Assembly: GCA_021739635.1 (NCBI GenBank)
Contig: JAIPBH010000008.1
Coordinates: 124,001-188,000, forward strand
Length of the DNA stretch: 64,000 nucleotides
Source of the DNA: Flavobacteriaceae bacterium
Lineage (GTDB): Bacteria > Bacteroidota > Bacteroidia > Flavobacteriales > Flavobacteriaceae
Reading direction: 5' to 3'
The position numbers and the translations under genes were made by a program. The notes under the pieces are model-generated. The model did no database searches. It was given only the letters and a program-made list of their open reading frames with translations, and had not been told where the DNA came from. Positions 1 to 10,719 of the stretch are shown here, in pieces. Within the stretch, counting starts at the first letter, position 1. Every line of letters begins with the position of its first letter.

Positions 1-1376
1 ACTTCATTAGGATAAATATCGCCTAAACCTCTTAAAAACTTTATAAATTCTTTTTGCACTTCATATAAATCTTCCATCTTGATTAAAAACTTAAAGGTGC
101 TTTTTATAAGTGTTTCTAAGTTATAGTCTAAACCCGCTTCATAATGTGCTACAAGGTTTAAAATTCTGGCAAAACACAATAAATCTTCTCTCATTTCAAG
201 AGATTTATTATCTATTATTTTTTCTAAAAAGAAAATACATTTTTTGTTTTCTCCTGCACCAAAATAAAGGCTAGCTATTTTATAATAAAACACCATAATG
301 TGATGTTCATCAATTCTGTCTTGGTAATTTTTTAAATTCTCTAAAACTTTTTCCGCCATAGGTAAACCTTCTTTAAAGCTACCTTCAATAAAATGCAAAT
401 TGAATTTATTATTATAGATGTATAAAAAAGCTAACCCTTCTAAATTGTCATCTACAGGAAACCAAAGTTGCTTAGTAACATTTTCCAATTCCTCCAGCGT
501 TTTCTTAAATTTTTCATAGTGCCTTAAATAATATAAAGACTCTAACAAATAATGATTTCCTTTTAAGAAAAATACGGGATTTAAAACAATCTGATCTTTA
601 TTATCATAAAATAAAGTAACCCATTTTGCAGAATATTTATAACATGATAAAAAATCTTGGGTTAAAAAACTATACCATAAATGAGCTTTATATAACCATA
701 ATTTCTCTCTAAAACCTAAAGCAGTTATATCATACTTTGGAAGCCTATCATTAAAATACTTGGTAATTCTTTTATTTTCTTTATCATTTTTCACATAACC
801 GGTCTTAAGAAATAAACCATACAATTGAAGTGATAAATTTGATAGTTTACTAGCTAATACATTTTGCTGACTAAGCTCTTTAGCTTGTACTGTTAACTCG
901 TCAGCTCGGCTACTAATACTTCTTGTAATATATTGGGATTCAATCACTTTTTCAAGTTCAACTATTTCATAAGCAATATTTTTTTCTTCGTTGGCAATAG
1001 CTAAACTTTTTGCTTTATCTAATATTTTCAAACTTTGCCTGTACAACCCTTTATGATACAAAATCGTTGCAAAATCTAATTGTTCACGTATTTGAATTCT
1101 TATATTTTGATGTGATGGATTTAACCTTAAAGAAATAAGAATTTGCTTGTATAGATGTGCTTTTAAGTTTGATAATTGTTGTTTTTTTACTATCCCCTTT
1201 TTTAGAATTGTTGTTTCATCATAAAAAGGAAGTTTTTCAAGGATATTGAAAAGGGTTAAAAATTTTGAATCTTCATTTACACCTAATCTTCCAACATAAA
1301 GCTTAAACTGTCTTTTTTCTGATTTTGACAGCGATTTTATTAAAACAAACAAATTATCTTTTTGTTCTTTTGTCAT
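1..1376 (-). CDS. hypothetical protein (TPR-like/alpha-helical), C-terminus truncated by window edge
   Basis: Open frame read manually on minus strand from ATG at 1376 (MTKEQKDNLFVLIKSLSKSEKRQFKLYVGRLGVNEDSKFLTLFNILEKL...) running off the window; not in the ORF track because it has no stop inside the window. Confidence 0.8.
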   Translation of the reverse strand, partial: MTKEQKDNLFVLIKSLSKSEKRQFKLYVGRLGVNEDSKFLTLFNILEKLPFYDETTILKKGIVKKQQLSNLKAHLYKQILISLRLNPSHQNIRIQIREQLDFATILYHKGLYRQSLKILDKAKSLAIANEEKNIAYEIVELEKVIESQYITRSISSRADELTVQAKELSQQNVLASKLSNLSLQLYGLFLKTGYVKNDKENKRITKYFNDRLPKYDITALGFREKLWLYKAHLWYSFLTQDFLSCYKYSAKWVTLFYDNKDQIVLNPVFFLKGNHYLLESLYYLRHYEKFKKTLEELENVTKQLWFPVDDNLEGLAFLYIYNNKFNLHFIEGSFKEGLPMAEKVLENLKNYQDRIDEHHIMVFYYKIASLYFGAGENKKCIFFLEKIIDNKSLEMREDLLCFARILNLVAHYEAGLDYNLETLIKSTFKFLIKMEDLYEVQKEFIKFLRGLGDIYPNE

Positions 1377-1524
1377 AGTTGCAAAACTAATATTAAATAA
1401 CTGAAAAACAATACATTAAACAAATAATAAATAGGTTAAACATCGTAATAAAAATATGATGTATTCTATATTTTCGAAACCAAAATATACATTCGTACTA
1501 CAATACAAAAATTTATTTTAATAA

Positions 1525-2700
1525 ATGTTAAATAAGAACGTACATATTTTTGATACAACGCTTAGAGATGGAGAGCAAGTGCCTGGCTGTAAACTAAATA
1601 CAGAACAGAAATTGATTATTGCTGAACAACTTGATTTTTTAGGTGTTGATATTATTGAAGCTGGTTTTCCTGTATCTAGTCCTGGCGACTTTAAATCGGT
1701 AGAAGCCATTTCAAAATTAATAAAACACGCGACAGTTTGTGGACTTACAAGATCGGTTGAAAATGATATAAAAGTAGCTGCTGAAGCCTTAAAATACGCT
1801 AAAAAACCAAGAATTCATACAGGTATTGGAACTTCTGATTCTCATATCCAATTTAAGTTTAAATCCACTCGTGAAGATATTTTAAAAAGAGCTTATGATG
1901 CTGTAAAATATGCTAAATCATTTGTTGAGGATGTTGAATTTTATGCCGAAGATGCTGGAAGAACTGATAATGAATTTTTAGCAAGAGTTTGCGAAACTGT
2001 CATTAAAGCAGGTGCAACTGTACTTAATATTCCAGATACTACAGGGTATTGTTTGCCACATGAATACGGAGCAAAAATTAAATATTTAAGAGAAAACGTA
2101 AAAGGTATAGATAAAGCTATTTTATCTTGCCATTGCCATAACGATTTAGGATTAGCAACAGCCAACTCTATTGAAGGCGTTATTAATGGTGCTAGACAAA
2201 TTGAGTGTACTATTAACGGTATTGGAGAACGTGCTGGAAATACTGCTCTTGAAGAAGTAGTGATGATTTTAAAACAACATCCATACCTTAATTTAGACAC
2301 AAATATTAAAACCGAAATGCTGTATGGTATTAGTCATTTAGTGTCAGATAGTATGGGAATTTATACGCAACCAAACAAAGCAATTGTTGGTGCTAACGCC
2401 TTTGCTCATAGCTCAGGCATTCATCAAGATGGCGTGATAAAAAACAGAGAAACTTACGAAATCATTGACCCAAAAGATGTTGGTGTTACTGAATCATCCA
2501 TTGTACTAACTGCCAGAAGCGGAAGAGCAGCATTAGCATACAGAGCAAAAAATATTGGATTTGAATTAACCAAATTACAATTAGACGAAATCTACTCAAC
2601 CTTTTTAGAATTTGCAGATAAAAAGAAAGAAGTAGATGATTCTGATATTCATCAAATCATTGAATCAAGTAAAGTTTATAAAGAGATTATTTCAGCATAA
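1525..2700 (+). CDS. leuA: 2-isopropylmalate synthase (short form)
   Basis: [33 protein letters not shown] motifs of the LeuA/HMGL-like family; next to leuB. Confidence 0.9.
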   Translation: MLNKNVHIFDTTLRDGEQVPGCKLNTEQKLIIAEQLDFLGVDIIEAGFPVSSPGDFKSVEAISKLIKHATVCGLTRSVENDIKVAAEALKYAKKPRIHTGIGTSDSHIQFKFKSTREDILKRAYDAVKYAKSFVEDVEFYAEDAGRTDNEFLARVCETVIKAGATVLNIPDTTGYCLPHEYGAKIKYLRENVKGIDKAILSCHCHNDLGLATANSIEGVINGARQIECTINGIGERAGNTALEEVVMILKQHPYLNLDTNIKTEMLYGISHLVSDSMGIYTQPNKAIVGANAFAHSSGIHQDGVIKNRETYEIIDPKDVGVTESSIVLTARSGRAALAYRAKNIGFELTKLQLDEIYSTFLEFADKKKEVDDSDIHQIIESSKVYKEIISA

Positions 2701-2716
2701 AAAAATTAAAAAGTAA

Positions 2717-3835
2717 ATGAAATTACATATTGCTGTTTTACCAGGTGATGGAATTGGTCCAGAAGTGATAGCTCAAGCTGTAAAAGTTTTGAAAGCTATT
2801 GCAATGGAATTTGGTCATATATTTACTTTTGAATATGGATTGATTGGTGGTGTAGCCATTTCTAAAACAGGAGTTGCTTTACCTGATGAAACCATCACAA
2901 TATGTAAAAATGCCGACACTGTTTTATTTGGAGCCATTGGAGAACCAAAATATAATTTTGACCCTAATGCAAAAGTAAGACCAGAACAAGGCCTTTTAAA
3001 CTTAAGAAAAGAACTTGATTTATTTGCAAATATAAGACCCGTAGTTGCATATGAAGATCTTTTAGAAAAATCTTCACTCAAAAAAAAGTTTATTAAAGAT
3101 GCCGACATAGTTATCTATAGAGAACTTACAAGTGGCATTTACTTTGGCGAAAAAACATTAAGTGATGATGGCAATACAGCTTCTGACATTTGTAAATACA
3201 CAAGATTTGAAATAGAACGCATATCACATCTAGCTTTTAAAGCTGCACAGTCAAGAAAACGAAAACTTACTTTAGTAGATAAAGCCAATGTTTTAGAAAG
3301 CTCAAGACTTTGGCGAAGAGTTATACAAGAACTTGCTCCTCAATATCCTGATGTAGCTTTAGATTTTTTATACATAGATAATGCCGCAAAACAATTAGTT
3401 GTAAACCCAAGACAGTTTGACGTTATTTTAACTGAAAACATGTTTGGCGATATTCTTTCTGAAGAAGCTAGTGTTATTGTAGGTTCTATTGGTTTATTGG
3501 CATCATCATCTTTAGGTACAAAATATTCCATGTTTGAACCCATTCATGGAGCATATTCAAAAGCAACAGATAAAGGTATTGCAAATCCAATAGCATCTAT
3601 ATTATCTGCTGCTATGTTACTTGATCATTTTGGCTTACTAGAAGAAGCAAATTTAGTAAGAAAAGCCATTGACAAATCATTACACCTTCACATAACCACA
3701 CCAGATTTAAATACTAAATATGATAATATTTCAACTAGTAAGGTTGGTGATTTTATTGAAGATTTTATTAATAATCCTGAAGAAACAAACTTAAACTTTA
3801 CAAATATCCATTTAGGACAGTCCACAATCATTTAA
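2717..3835 (+). CDS. leuB: 3-isopropylmalate dehydrogenase
   Basis: LPGDGIGPEV, RELTSGIYFGE, ENMFGDILSEEAS, FEPIHGAY motifs. Confidence 0.95.
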   Translation: MKLHIAVLPGDGIGPEVIAQAVKVLKAIAMEFGHIFTFEYGLIGGVAISKTGVALPDETITICKNADTVLFGAIGEPKYNFDPNAKVRPEQGLLNLRKELDLFANIRPVVAYEDLLEKSSLKKKFIKDADIVIYRELTSGIYFGEKTLSDDGNTASDICKYTRFEIERISHLAFKAAQSRKRKLTLVDKANVLESSRLWRRVIQELAPQYPDVALDFLYIDNAAKQLVVNPRQFDVILTENMFGDILSEEASVIVGSIGLLASSSLGTKYSMFEPIHGAYSKATDKGIANPIASILSAAMLLDHFGLLEEANLVRKAIDKSLHLHITTPDLNTKYDNISTSKVGDFIEDFINNPEETNLNFTNIHLGQSTII

Positions 3836-3878
3836 TTATTTGAATTAGTCACAAGCAAATTAATATTATGGATTAGAA

Positions 3879-3907
3879 AGAGCATTATAATAAATGCTCT
3901 TTTTTTA
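3879..3907 (+). terminator. rho-independent terminator downstream of leuB
   Basis: AGAGCATT-ATAATA-AATGCTCT followed by TTTTTTT. Confidence 0.75.
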
Positions 3908-3924
3908 TGCTAATATTAAAAAAA

Positions 3925-4356
3925 CTAAATATAGTTTTTAACTACTTCAGATTGCTTATACAATGTTAAAAGTGCTCCAATAATCACAACATTTTTAAAA
4001 ATATATTGCCCTAACAAAGTAAAAACTAATGGTGAATGATTAAAAGATTGATTTGGAAAGAATATGAAAGGTGTAAAAGTAAATACTAAATGTATTAATG
4101 CGATGATAACGACTTGCTTTCTGAAAATATTTGAAATTAAAAAGATTCCAATTAATGTTTCCCAAATAGCCAATAAAATAATTGAAACATTTGAAGGAAT
4201 TAAACCTAATGTAAGGACATCAATAGTACTTTTAGCTAAATCTTCAGCAGGACTTAAATGATTAAAAAACTTTAATCCACCAAACCATAAATATACCAAT
4301 CCAATGGTAATAGCCAAAATATGATTCTTTTTAATTTGCTCAATAATTCTCATCAT
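3925..4356 (-). CDS. DoxX-like small membrane protein
   Basis: 4-TM pattern, GLVYLWFGGLKFFN start, DoxX-like composition. Confidence 0.6.
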   Translation of the reverse strand: MMRIIEQIKKNHILAITIGLVYLWFGGLKFFNHLSPAEDLAKSTIDVLTLGLIPSNVSIILLAIWETLIGIFLISNIFRKQVVIIALIHLVFTFTPFIFFPNQSFNHSPLVFTLLGQYIFKNVVIIGALLTLYKQSEVVKNYI

Positions 4357-4458
4357 AATTCATTAAATTTTAGTCAGTTTACAATTAATAAAATATTAAT
4401 TTTTTTTAAAAGTAATATTTTTAGATTTACAAAAAATTTAATTAATTTTTTTAACAAA

Positions 4459-5550
4459 TTATGCCCCAACAATCATTTTTGAATACGTCCCAAATATTTT
4501 TTTTGATATCATTACAATAGTAACACAAATACATGTTACAATTACAAAAAGTATCATAGCACCAAAAACAACATTAAAAGGCTCTATGTTTTTGGCAGCA
4601 ATAACAAACATAAATAATGGAGAAATGACATATAAAATAGACCCATGTATAAAATAAATAGAAAAAGAATCTCTTGCAATAGGGTTTAACCACTTGGGTT
4701 GATTTTTTTCAAGCCTTTTGAACATTAAAATTATAATAAATGCAAAGCATATTTTTTGAATATAGAAAGCCATTTCTCTTAATGACACAGTTCCAATGAT
4801 ATCAATTTTATTTTTATAAAAATAAAATAGAATTACAGTGCTCATTAAAGCTATTAAAACAAAAACACCTTTGTAAGTATTTATGATACTTAATTTTTTG
4901 TTTAAATCATCTCCCAAATAGATTCCAAGAGCATAGGCTCCCATAAAATAAATCATGGTTTCAATACTTAAATTGTAATCTGTTAAATTTTGAACTCTTG
5001 ATATAAAAAGCGGCAATATTATAATTAAAGCAAAGAGTGCTTTAGTTAATTTATTTCTTTTTTGTAGGAATTCTAAAACTGGTGTAACTAAATAAAGAAA
5101 TATTAAAACAGGAATATACCATAAAGCAAAATTGGCTTTTCCAAAAATAAAGTTCATCCAGATTTTTGAAATAGTAAATTGAACTCCTTCTTGAAAACTT
5201 GACAATTCACTAAACTTTATTTTAATGATTGTCAGCACAATCGTAAAAAACAAATAGGGTAGTAAAATATTTTTAAGTTTACTTTTATAAAATTTATAAT
5301 AGCCTTTTCGTTTTAAAACTTTTGAAAATAATATTCCAGAAATAATGGCAAAATAAAGTGTACTATCATGATAAAATATTTCACTTATCATTAACATAGT
5401 GTTTGACACATCAAACACTGTGTAGGCACCAATAAAAGCTGCAGAAACAGCATGACCTAGAACTATTTTTAAAATTGCTAATCCTCTAAAACTATGCAAA
5501 TATCCTAAAAATTCAGAATCTTTACTATTGGAGATATTTGCTTGAGTCAA
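4459..5550 (-). CDS. acyltransferase family 3 membrane protein
   Basis: SFRGLAILKIVLGHA N-terminal motif and about 10 TM segments. Confidence 0.85.
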   Translation of the reverse strand: MTQANISNSKDSEFLGYLHSFRGLAILKIVLGHAVSAAFIGAYTVFDVSNTMLMISEIFYHDSTLYFAIISGILFSKVLKRKGYYKFYKSKLKNILLPYLFFTIVLTIIKIKFSELSSFQEGVQFTISKIWMNFIFGKANFALWYIPVLIFLYLVTPVLEFLQKRNKLTKALFALIIILPLFISRVQNLTDYNLSIETMIYFMGAYALGIYLGDDLNKKLSIINTYKGVFVLIALMSTVILFYFYKNKIDIIGTVSLREMAFYIQKICFAFIIILMFKRLEKNQPKWLNPIARDSFSIYFIHGSILYVISPLFMFVIAAKNIEPFNVVFGAMILFVIVTCICVTIVMISKKIFGTYSKMIVGA

Positions 5551-5564
5551 TTGTAATTTCAGGT

Positions 5565-6434
5565 TTAATATTGATGAAATGCTTCTGAAACAAATTTTAA
5601 CACATCAGGAAGTGATTCTCTCCAATACGTCCAGGTGTGTGCTCCATTTCTGATTCTAAACTCATGCTTTACATCTTTTTTTCTTAAAGCAATATGTACC
5701 AAACTGTTTCCTTCAAAAAGGAAATCATCGTCACCACAATCAATATACCATCTAACGGCCTGAATTTGCTCTTTACTCATATTTTCAATAAGAGAAAGAG
5801 CATTATGCTTAGGAAAATAATTTTGTGCCAATATACTATCAACTTCAACTTTCATGAAATTTTTAGCAAAATCTTGTACTTCTTTAACATTTTTAGGACC
5901 TATATATGCACTTAATGGGCATGCAGATGAAAACAATTCTGGATGACGCAAAGCATATATAAAAGAACCTCCACCACCCATAGATAATCCCGCTATAGCT
6001 CTAAATCGCTTTTCAGTTTTTATACGATATGTTTTTTCAACGTAAGGCATAAACTCCTTAAAAAAATAATCTTCATAATCCCAATCACCTCTCATATCAT
6101 TAAAATAACCCATTCTATTTGTAAATGCATCTGGCATCACAATAATCATTGGGGTTGCGGTACCTTCTTTAATTGCATTGTCTGTAATATTTAAAACTTC
6201 CCCAAACTGAACCCATCCTGTTTGGTCATCACCAGCTCCATGAAGTAAATACAAAACTGGGTAACTCCTTTGAGAAGTTTCATAATCAGGTGGCAAATAA
6301 ATAGCAAAATTACGTTCTGTTTTAAGTATTTTACTTGAGTGTGATAATTTATCAAATACTTTTCCAGTTTGAGCGTAAGTTGTTATTGAAATACATAAAC
6401 TACAAGTGATAATTTTTAGAAAATGATGCATCAT
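5565..6434 (-). CDS. secreted esterase (esterase D/feruloyl-esterase-like alpha/beta hydrolase)
   Basis: YPVLYLLHGAGDDQTGW, AGLSMGGGGSF nucleophile elbow, signal peptide, GAHTWTYWRESL His motif. Confidence 0.85.
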   Translation of the reverse strand: MMHHFLKIITCSLCISITTYAQTGKVFDKLSHSSKILKTERNFAIYLPPDYETSQRSYPVLYLLHGAGDDQTGWVQFGEVLNITDNAIKEGTATPMIIVMPDAFTNRMGYFNDMRGDWDYEDYFFKEFMPYVEKTYRIKTEKRFRAIAGLSMGGGGSFIYALRHPELFSSACPLSAYIGPKNVKEVQDFAKNFMKVEVDSILAQNYFPKHNALSLIENMSKEQIQAVRWYIDCGDDDFLFEGNSLVHIALRKKDVKHEFRIRNGAHTWTYWRESLPDVLKFVSEAFHQY

Positions 6435-6561
6435 GATTCACATTATTATTATGACAACAATTTAAAACTAATTCAATTCAAAATCAATGATTAACAAAAA
6501 TATTTACAAGCTGTATATAAGCTCAATACACCCATTTTTAATAAATCCACTTTAGATACCC

Positions 6562-7530
6562 TTAAATTAAATTCCTTGTTGCAAACTTTGAAGCTATAAT
6601 ACTAATAATTAATATTTGAATAGCATGAAACAACATAAGTGGTAATAAAATAATACCAATAGTTGCTGAATTTCCAAATAAAATAGCTGAAAAAACAGTA
6701 CCATGTAGCAATGATTTTTTGGTGCCACAAAACTGAGCTGTAATTTGATCTTCTTTGTTAAAGTTCAATTTTTTAGAAACATATTCAGTCATAGAAAATA
6801 CAATGAAAAACAAAATTAATACAGCAATTAGTAGGAACAGAAAATCTAACAATGAAACCGAGCTAAATATATGTTCTGAGAAAGATTCAGAAAAACTCCT
6901 GTAAATAATTAATAAGATCATAGACTTATCAAACAAGGTAAGTTTGCTATTATATTTACGTGCAAATTGACCAAAAAAACGTTGCAAAATAATACCTAAA
7001 ACCACTGGCAAAATAATTTGTATTATAAGCCTCATATAAATTTCATGAAAATCAAAATCTGTATGAGTGTCATTTACAAACAGTCCCATCCAAAGCGGTG
7101 TAATAACAATCCCTATAATTCCAGAAATACTAGCATTGAAAATAGCTGCAGGAATATTTCCTTTAGCTATAGAAACCATCACTACTGATGATGACACAGT
7201 AGAAGGTAATGCTGCTAAAAAAAAGAAAGCCAGCCATATGATTTCTTGTTCTTGTGTTTGTAATAATGGGTAAAATCCTAAAACAATTAAAGGAAAAATT
7301 AAAAATGTTGATGTTTGCACTAACAGATGCAATTTCCAGTTTTTAAGTCCTGCTTTAAGTTTATCATGACTTAATTTAAGGCCATAAAAAAAGAAAATTA
7401 ATAAAATTCCTATAGTGCTAATAGTTTTTAGAGGAATTTGGCTTTCTTTCGAACCCCATTGAGGGAAAAAATAAGAGATACCTATTACTACAATAATAGC
7501 AAGTACAAACTTATCAATCTTTATTTTCAT
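6562..7530 (-). CDS. bile acid:sodium symporter (SBF-like) family protein
   Basis: PF13593-like: GLKLSHDKLKAGLKNWKLH, ALPSTVSSSVVMVSIAKGN, CGTKKSLLHG. Confidence 0.8.
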   Translation of the reverse strand: MKIKIDKFVLAIIVVIGISYFFPQWGSKESQIPLKTISTIGILLIFFFYGLKLSHDKLKAGLKNWKLHLLVQTSTFLIFPLIVLGFYPLLQTQEQEIIWLAFFFLAALPSTVSSSVVMVSIAKGNIPAAIFNASISGIIGIVITPLWMGLFVNDTHTDFDFHEIYMRLIIQIILPVVLGIILQRFFGQFARKYNSKLTLFDKSMILLIIYRSFSESFSEHIFSSVSLLDFLFLLIAVLILFFIVFSMTEYVSKKLNFNKEDQITAQFCGTKKSLLHGTVFSAILFGNSATIGIILLPLMLFHAIQILIISIIASKFATRNLI

Positions 7531-7550
7531 AGTTATAAATATAGAAACCC

Positions 7551-8825
7551 TTAGCTAGGAAACTTGGCTCTAATCTTATCTAAACACAAATTATGAATGC
7601 TCCCAACATGTGTGTGTTTTTTTGAAGTATCTGGCACATAAGTGCCGTCTTGCACTTGACCCCCAATTTTTTGATACGCTTCCCTAAACGTTTGTCCTTC
7701 AACAACCAATGTGTTAATATTATCGACCGTAAATAAGTATTTATACAAATCGCTATGTACATTAATATCGTTTACAATGATTTGTTGAATGGAATAATTG
7801 AAAATATCAAGAATATCTTTCACCTCCTCAAATGCAGCTATCATATTTTCTTTTAACAATTGAAAATCTCTATGGTAACCACTTGGCAAATTATTGGTTA
7901 TTAAAATCATTTCAGTTTGCAAAGACTGAATTTTGTTACATTTTCCACGTATTAATTCAAACACATCTGGATTTTTTTTATGGGGCATAATGCTACTGCC
8001 TGTGGTTAGTTCATCTGGAAAGGAAATAAAACCAAAATTCTGACTCATATACAAACAGACATCCATAGCAAAACGCGCCATGGTGTTACATAAACCTCCT
8101 AACGCGGCCGCAATAGTACGCTCGTTTTTACCACGACTCATTTGAGCTGCTACCACATTGTATTTTAAAGTTTCAAAACCCATTTCTTTAGTGGTAAACT
8201 CCCTATCAATTGGAAACGAACTACCATAACCAGCTGCAGAACCCAGAGGATTTTGATCGACTGTTTTGATAGCTGCGTTCAATAAATACACATCATCAAT
8301 CATTAATTCGGCATACGCAGAAAACCATAACCCAAAAGATGATGGCATGGCGACTTGTAAATGCGTATAACCAGGTAGCACCTTGTTTTTATGTGTTTCG
8401 GCTAAGTCTAAAAGTGTATTAAAAAACACAAGCGTTTTTTCTTTTACTAAACCTAAATTTTCTTTGTAATATAAGTGAAGTGCTACTAAAACTTGATCGT
8501 TTCTAGAACGTGCAGTATGTATTTTTTTTCCAACATCACCTAAACTTTTAGTCAGTTCAAACTCTATTTTAGAATGTACATCTTCAAATTGTTGGTCTAT
8601 GGCAAACGTACCATTTTCAATTTGAGTTTCTATTTTTTTTAAGCCTCCTAATAATTCTATTAACTCATTAGTAGAAATTATTCCTACTTTTTGAAGCATT
8701 TTAGCATGAGCTCTAGATGCAATAACATCGTATTTTGCTATGTGAATATCAATTTCTCTATCGTTGCCAACAGTAAATTGCTCTATTTTTTTATCGATTG
8801 ATATGCCTTTGTCCCAGAGTTTCAT
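7551..8825 (-). CDS. argH: argininosuccinate lyase
   Basis: GSSIMPHKKNPD signature, HTARSRNDQV, arg operon context. Confidence 0.95.
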   Translation of the reverse strand: MKLWDKGISIDKKIEQFTVGNDREIDIHIAKYDVIASRAHAKMLQKVGIISTNELIELLGGLKKIETQIENGTFAIDQQFEDVHSKIEFELTKSLGDVGKKIHTARSRNDQVLVALHLYYKENLGLVKEKTLVFFNTLLDLAETHKNKVLPGYTHLQVAMPSSFGLWFSAYAELMIDDVYLLNAAIKTVDQNPLGSAAGYGSSFPIDREFTTKEMGFETLKYNVVAAQMSRGKNERTIAAALGGLCNTMARFAMDVCLYMSQNFGFISFPDELTTGSSIMPHKKNPDVFELIRGKCNKIQSLQTEMILITNNLPSGYHRDFQLLKENMIAAFEEVKDILDIFNYSIQQIIVNDINVHSDLYKYLFTVDNINTLVVEGQTFREAYQKIGGQVQDGTYVPDTSKKHTHVGSIHNLCLDKIRAKFPS

Positions 8826-8833
8826 TTCTTAAT

Positions 8834-8865
8834 GTTGATTTGTTGATTTGTTGATTTGTTGATTT
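8834..8865. repeat. tandem repeat, 4 exact copies of 8-bp GTTGATTT (AAATCAAC on coding strand)
   Basis: Direct reading; fills most of the argE-argH intergenic gap. Confidence 0.95.
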
Positions 8866-8867
8866 GT

Positions 8868-9935
8868 TTAAACGATTACCCGATTCAACAATTCAACATA
8901 AATTTTAATTCCTTCTTCTATTTCATGCAAATGAATATATTCATCGGCTGAATGTGAGCGTGGACTATCGCCTGGCCCTAATTTTAAAGATTTACATGAT
9001 AACCATGCTTGATCTGATAATGTTGGCGAGCCATAAGTTGTTCTACCCAACCCAATACCTGCTTGTACCAACGGATGTTCCACAGGAATGGATGATGAAT
9101 TTAAATTCAAACTACGTGGTGTAATGCTGGAACATGGTGCATTTTTTTGTAAAAAATCAGCAATTTCCTTATTTGTATATTTATCATTAACACGCACATC
9201 TATAACTAAATCTACTTCGGCTGGCACTACATTATGTTGTTTTCCGGCATTGATTTGAGTAACGGTTAATTTCACATCGCCCAAAGTTTCAGAACTTTTT
9301 TCAAACTTTAAATCCTTAAACCATTGCAAGGTTTCTGTAAGTTTATAAATAGGATTATCATCATTCGGATGTGCTGCATGACTTGCCGTTCCTTTTACTT
9401 TCGCATCAAAAACCACCAAACCTTTTTCTGCAACTGCTAAATTCATCAATGTGGGTTCTCCAACAATGGCGACATCAATGTTCGGTATGATTTTTAACAT
9501 GCTGTTCAATCCGTTAGGCCCACTACTTTCTTCTTCCGCAGAAGCAACCATAATCAAATTATATTTTAAATCTTTATGATTGTAAAAATAAGTAAATGTG
9601 GCAATTAAAGACACCAAGCAACCACCAGCATCATTACTACCCAAACCGTATAATTTCCCGTTTTCAACAATGGCTTTAAATGGGTCTTTGGTGTAGGCTG
9701 AATTAGGTTTTACTGTATCATGATGCGAGTTGAGTAACATATTTGGTTTGCTATCATCAAAATATTTATTAACTGCCCAAACGTTGTTTTGGTTTCGTTT
9801 ATAATCTATTTTGTTACGATTAAACCAAGCTTCTATATGCGACGCTGTAGCATCTTCTTCCGAAGAAAAAGAAGTAGTTTCTATCAATTGTTTTAAAAGT
9901 GCTATTGCATCGTTTGTTAAGTCTTGTAACGCCAT
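8868..9935 (-). CDS. argE: M20 family N-acyl-ornithine deacylase (ArgE-like)
   Basis: LLNSHHDTVKP, GSNDAGGCLVS, ASAEEESSG, arg operon context. Confidence 0.88.
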   Translation of the reverse strand: MALQDLTNDAIALLKQLIETTSFSSEEDATASHIEAWFNRNKIDYKRNQNNVWAVNKYFDDSKPNMLLNSHHDTVKPNSAYTKDPFKAIVENGKLYGLGSNDAGGCLVSLIATFTYFYNHKDLKYNLIMVASAEEESSGPNGLNSMLKIIPNIDVAIVGEPTLMNLAVAEKGLVVFDAKVKGTASHAAHPNDDNPIYKLTETLQWFKDLKFEKSSETLGDVKLTVTQINAGKQHNVVPAEVDLVIDVRVNDKYTNKEIADFLQKNAPCSSITPRSLNLNSSSIPVEHPLVQAGIGLGRTTYGSPTLSDQAWLSCKSLKLGPGDSPRSHSADEYIHLHEIEEGIKIYVELLNRVIV

Positions 9936-9936
9936 A

Positions 9937-10719
9937 TTATAATGTTATTCTTGTAAAATTATCATTTTCTTGGGTTAACATATTCGTATTTCCCATATTT
10001 ATGGTTTGTACGCCGTGTTTTAAAGCATCAAAACAGTTTTCCAACTTTGGAAGCATCCCATCAGCTATAATACCTTGTTCTAATAATTGGTTATATGTAT
10101 TAGAATTGATATGTTTTATAACGGAGTTTTTATCATTGATATCTTTTAACACGCCATTTAATTCAAAACAATAATAAATCGAGGTTTCATAAATAGGGCT
10201 CATACCAATTGCTAATTGTGAGGTGACGGTATCAGCATTGGTATTTAATAATTGTCCGTTACCATCATGTGTTATTGCACAAAAAACAGGTGTGAAATTG
10301 GCATTAATTAATTTATTAATAGACTGGTACGCAACTTTTTTAACATCGCCAACAAATCCGAAATCTACGTCTTTAACAGGTCTTTTTTTAGATAAGATAC
10401 TATTGATATCTGCTCCTGTTAAACCAATAGCATCAATGTTTAAAGCTTGTAATTTAGCCACGATGTTCTTGTTTACCAAACCTCCATAGACCATCGTAAT
10501 AACTTCTAACGTTTCTGCATCGGTAATCCGTCTGCCATTCACCATGTTAGATTGAATTCCTAATTTTAAGGCAATACTTGTGGCACGTTTTCCTCCTCCG
10601 TGCACTAAAATTTTATATCCTTCTAATTTAGAAAATAGTTTAAGAAAATCATTTAAAGACGTTTCGTCTTCAATGATATTTCCTCCTATTTTTACTATGG
10701 ATAGTTTTTCTTTAGGCAT
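9937..10719 (-). CDS. argB: acetylglutamate kinase
   Basis: VKIGGNII, LVHGGGKRAT, GLTGADIN. Confidence 0.93.
   Translation of the reverse strand: MPKEKLSIVKIGGNIIEDETSLNDFLKLFSKLEGYKILVHGGGKRATSIALKLGIQSNMVNGRRITDAETLEVITMVYGGLVNKNIVAKLQALNIDAIGLTGADINSILSKKRPVKDVDFGFVGDVKKVAYQSINKLINANFTPVFCAITHDGNGQLLNTNADTVTSQLAIGMSPIYETSIYYCFELNGVLKDINDKNSVIKHINSNTYNQLLEQGIIADGMLPKLENCFDALKHGVQTINMGNTNMLTQENDNFTRITL

Noticed and set aside
1941-2300. 119-aa antisense ORF inside leuA, and similar antisense ORFs in leuB, proA, ilvB, ilvD, hppA, etfB and etfA
   Set aside because: Wholly inside strongly supported CDSs on the opposite strand, with no recognisable motif.
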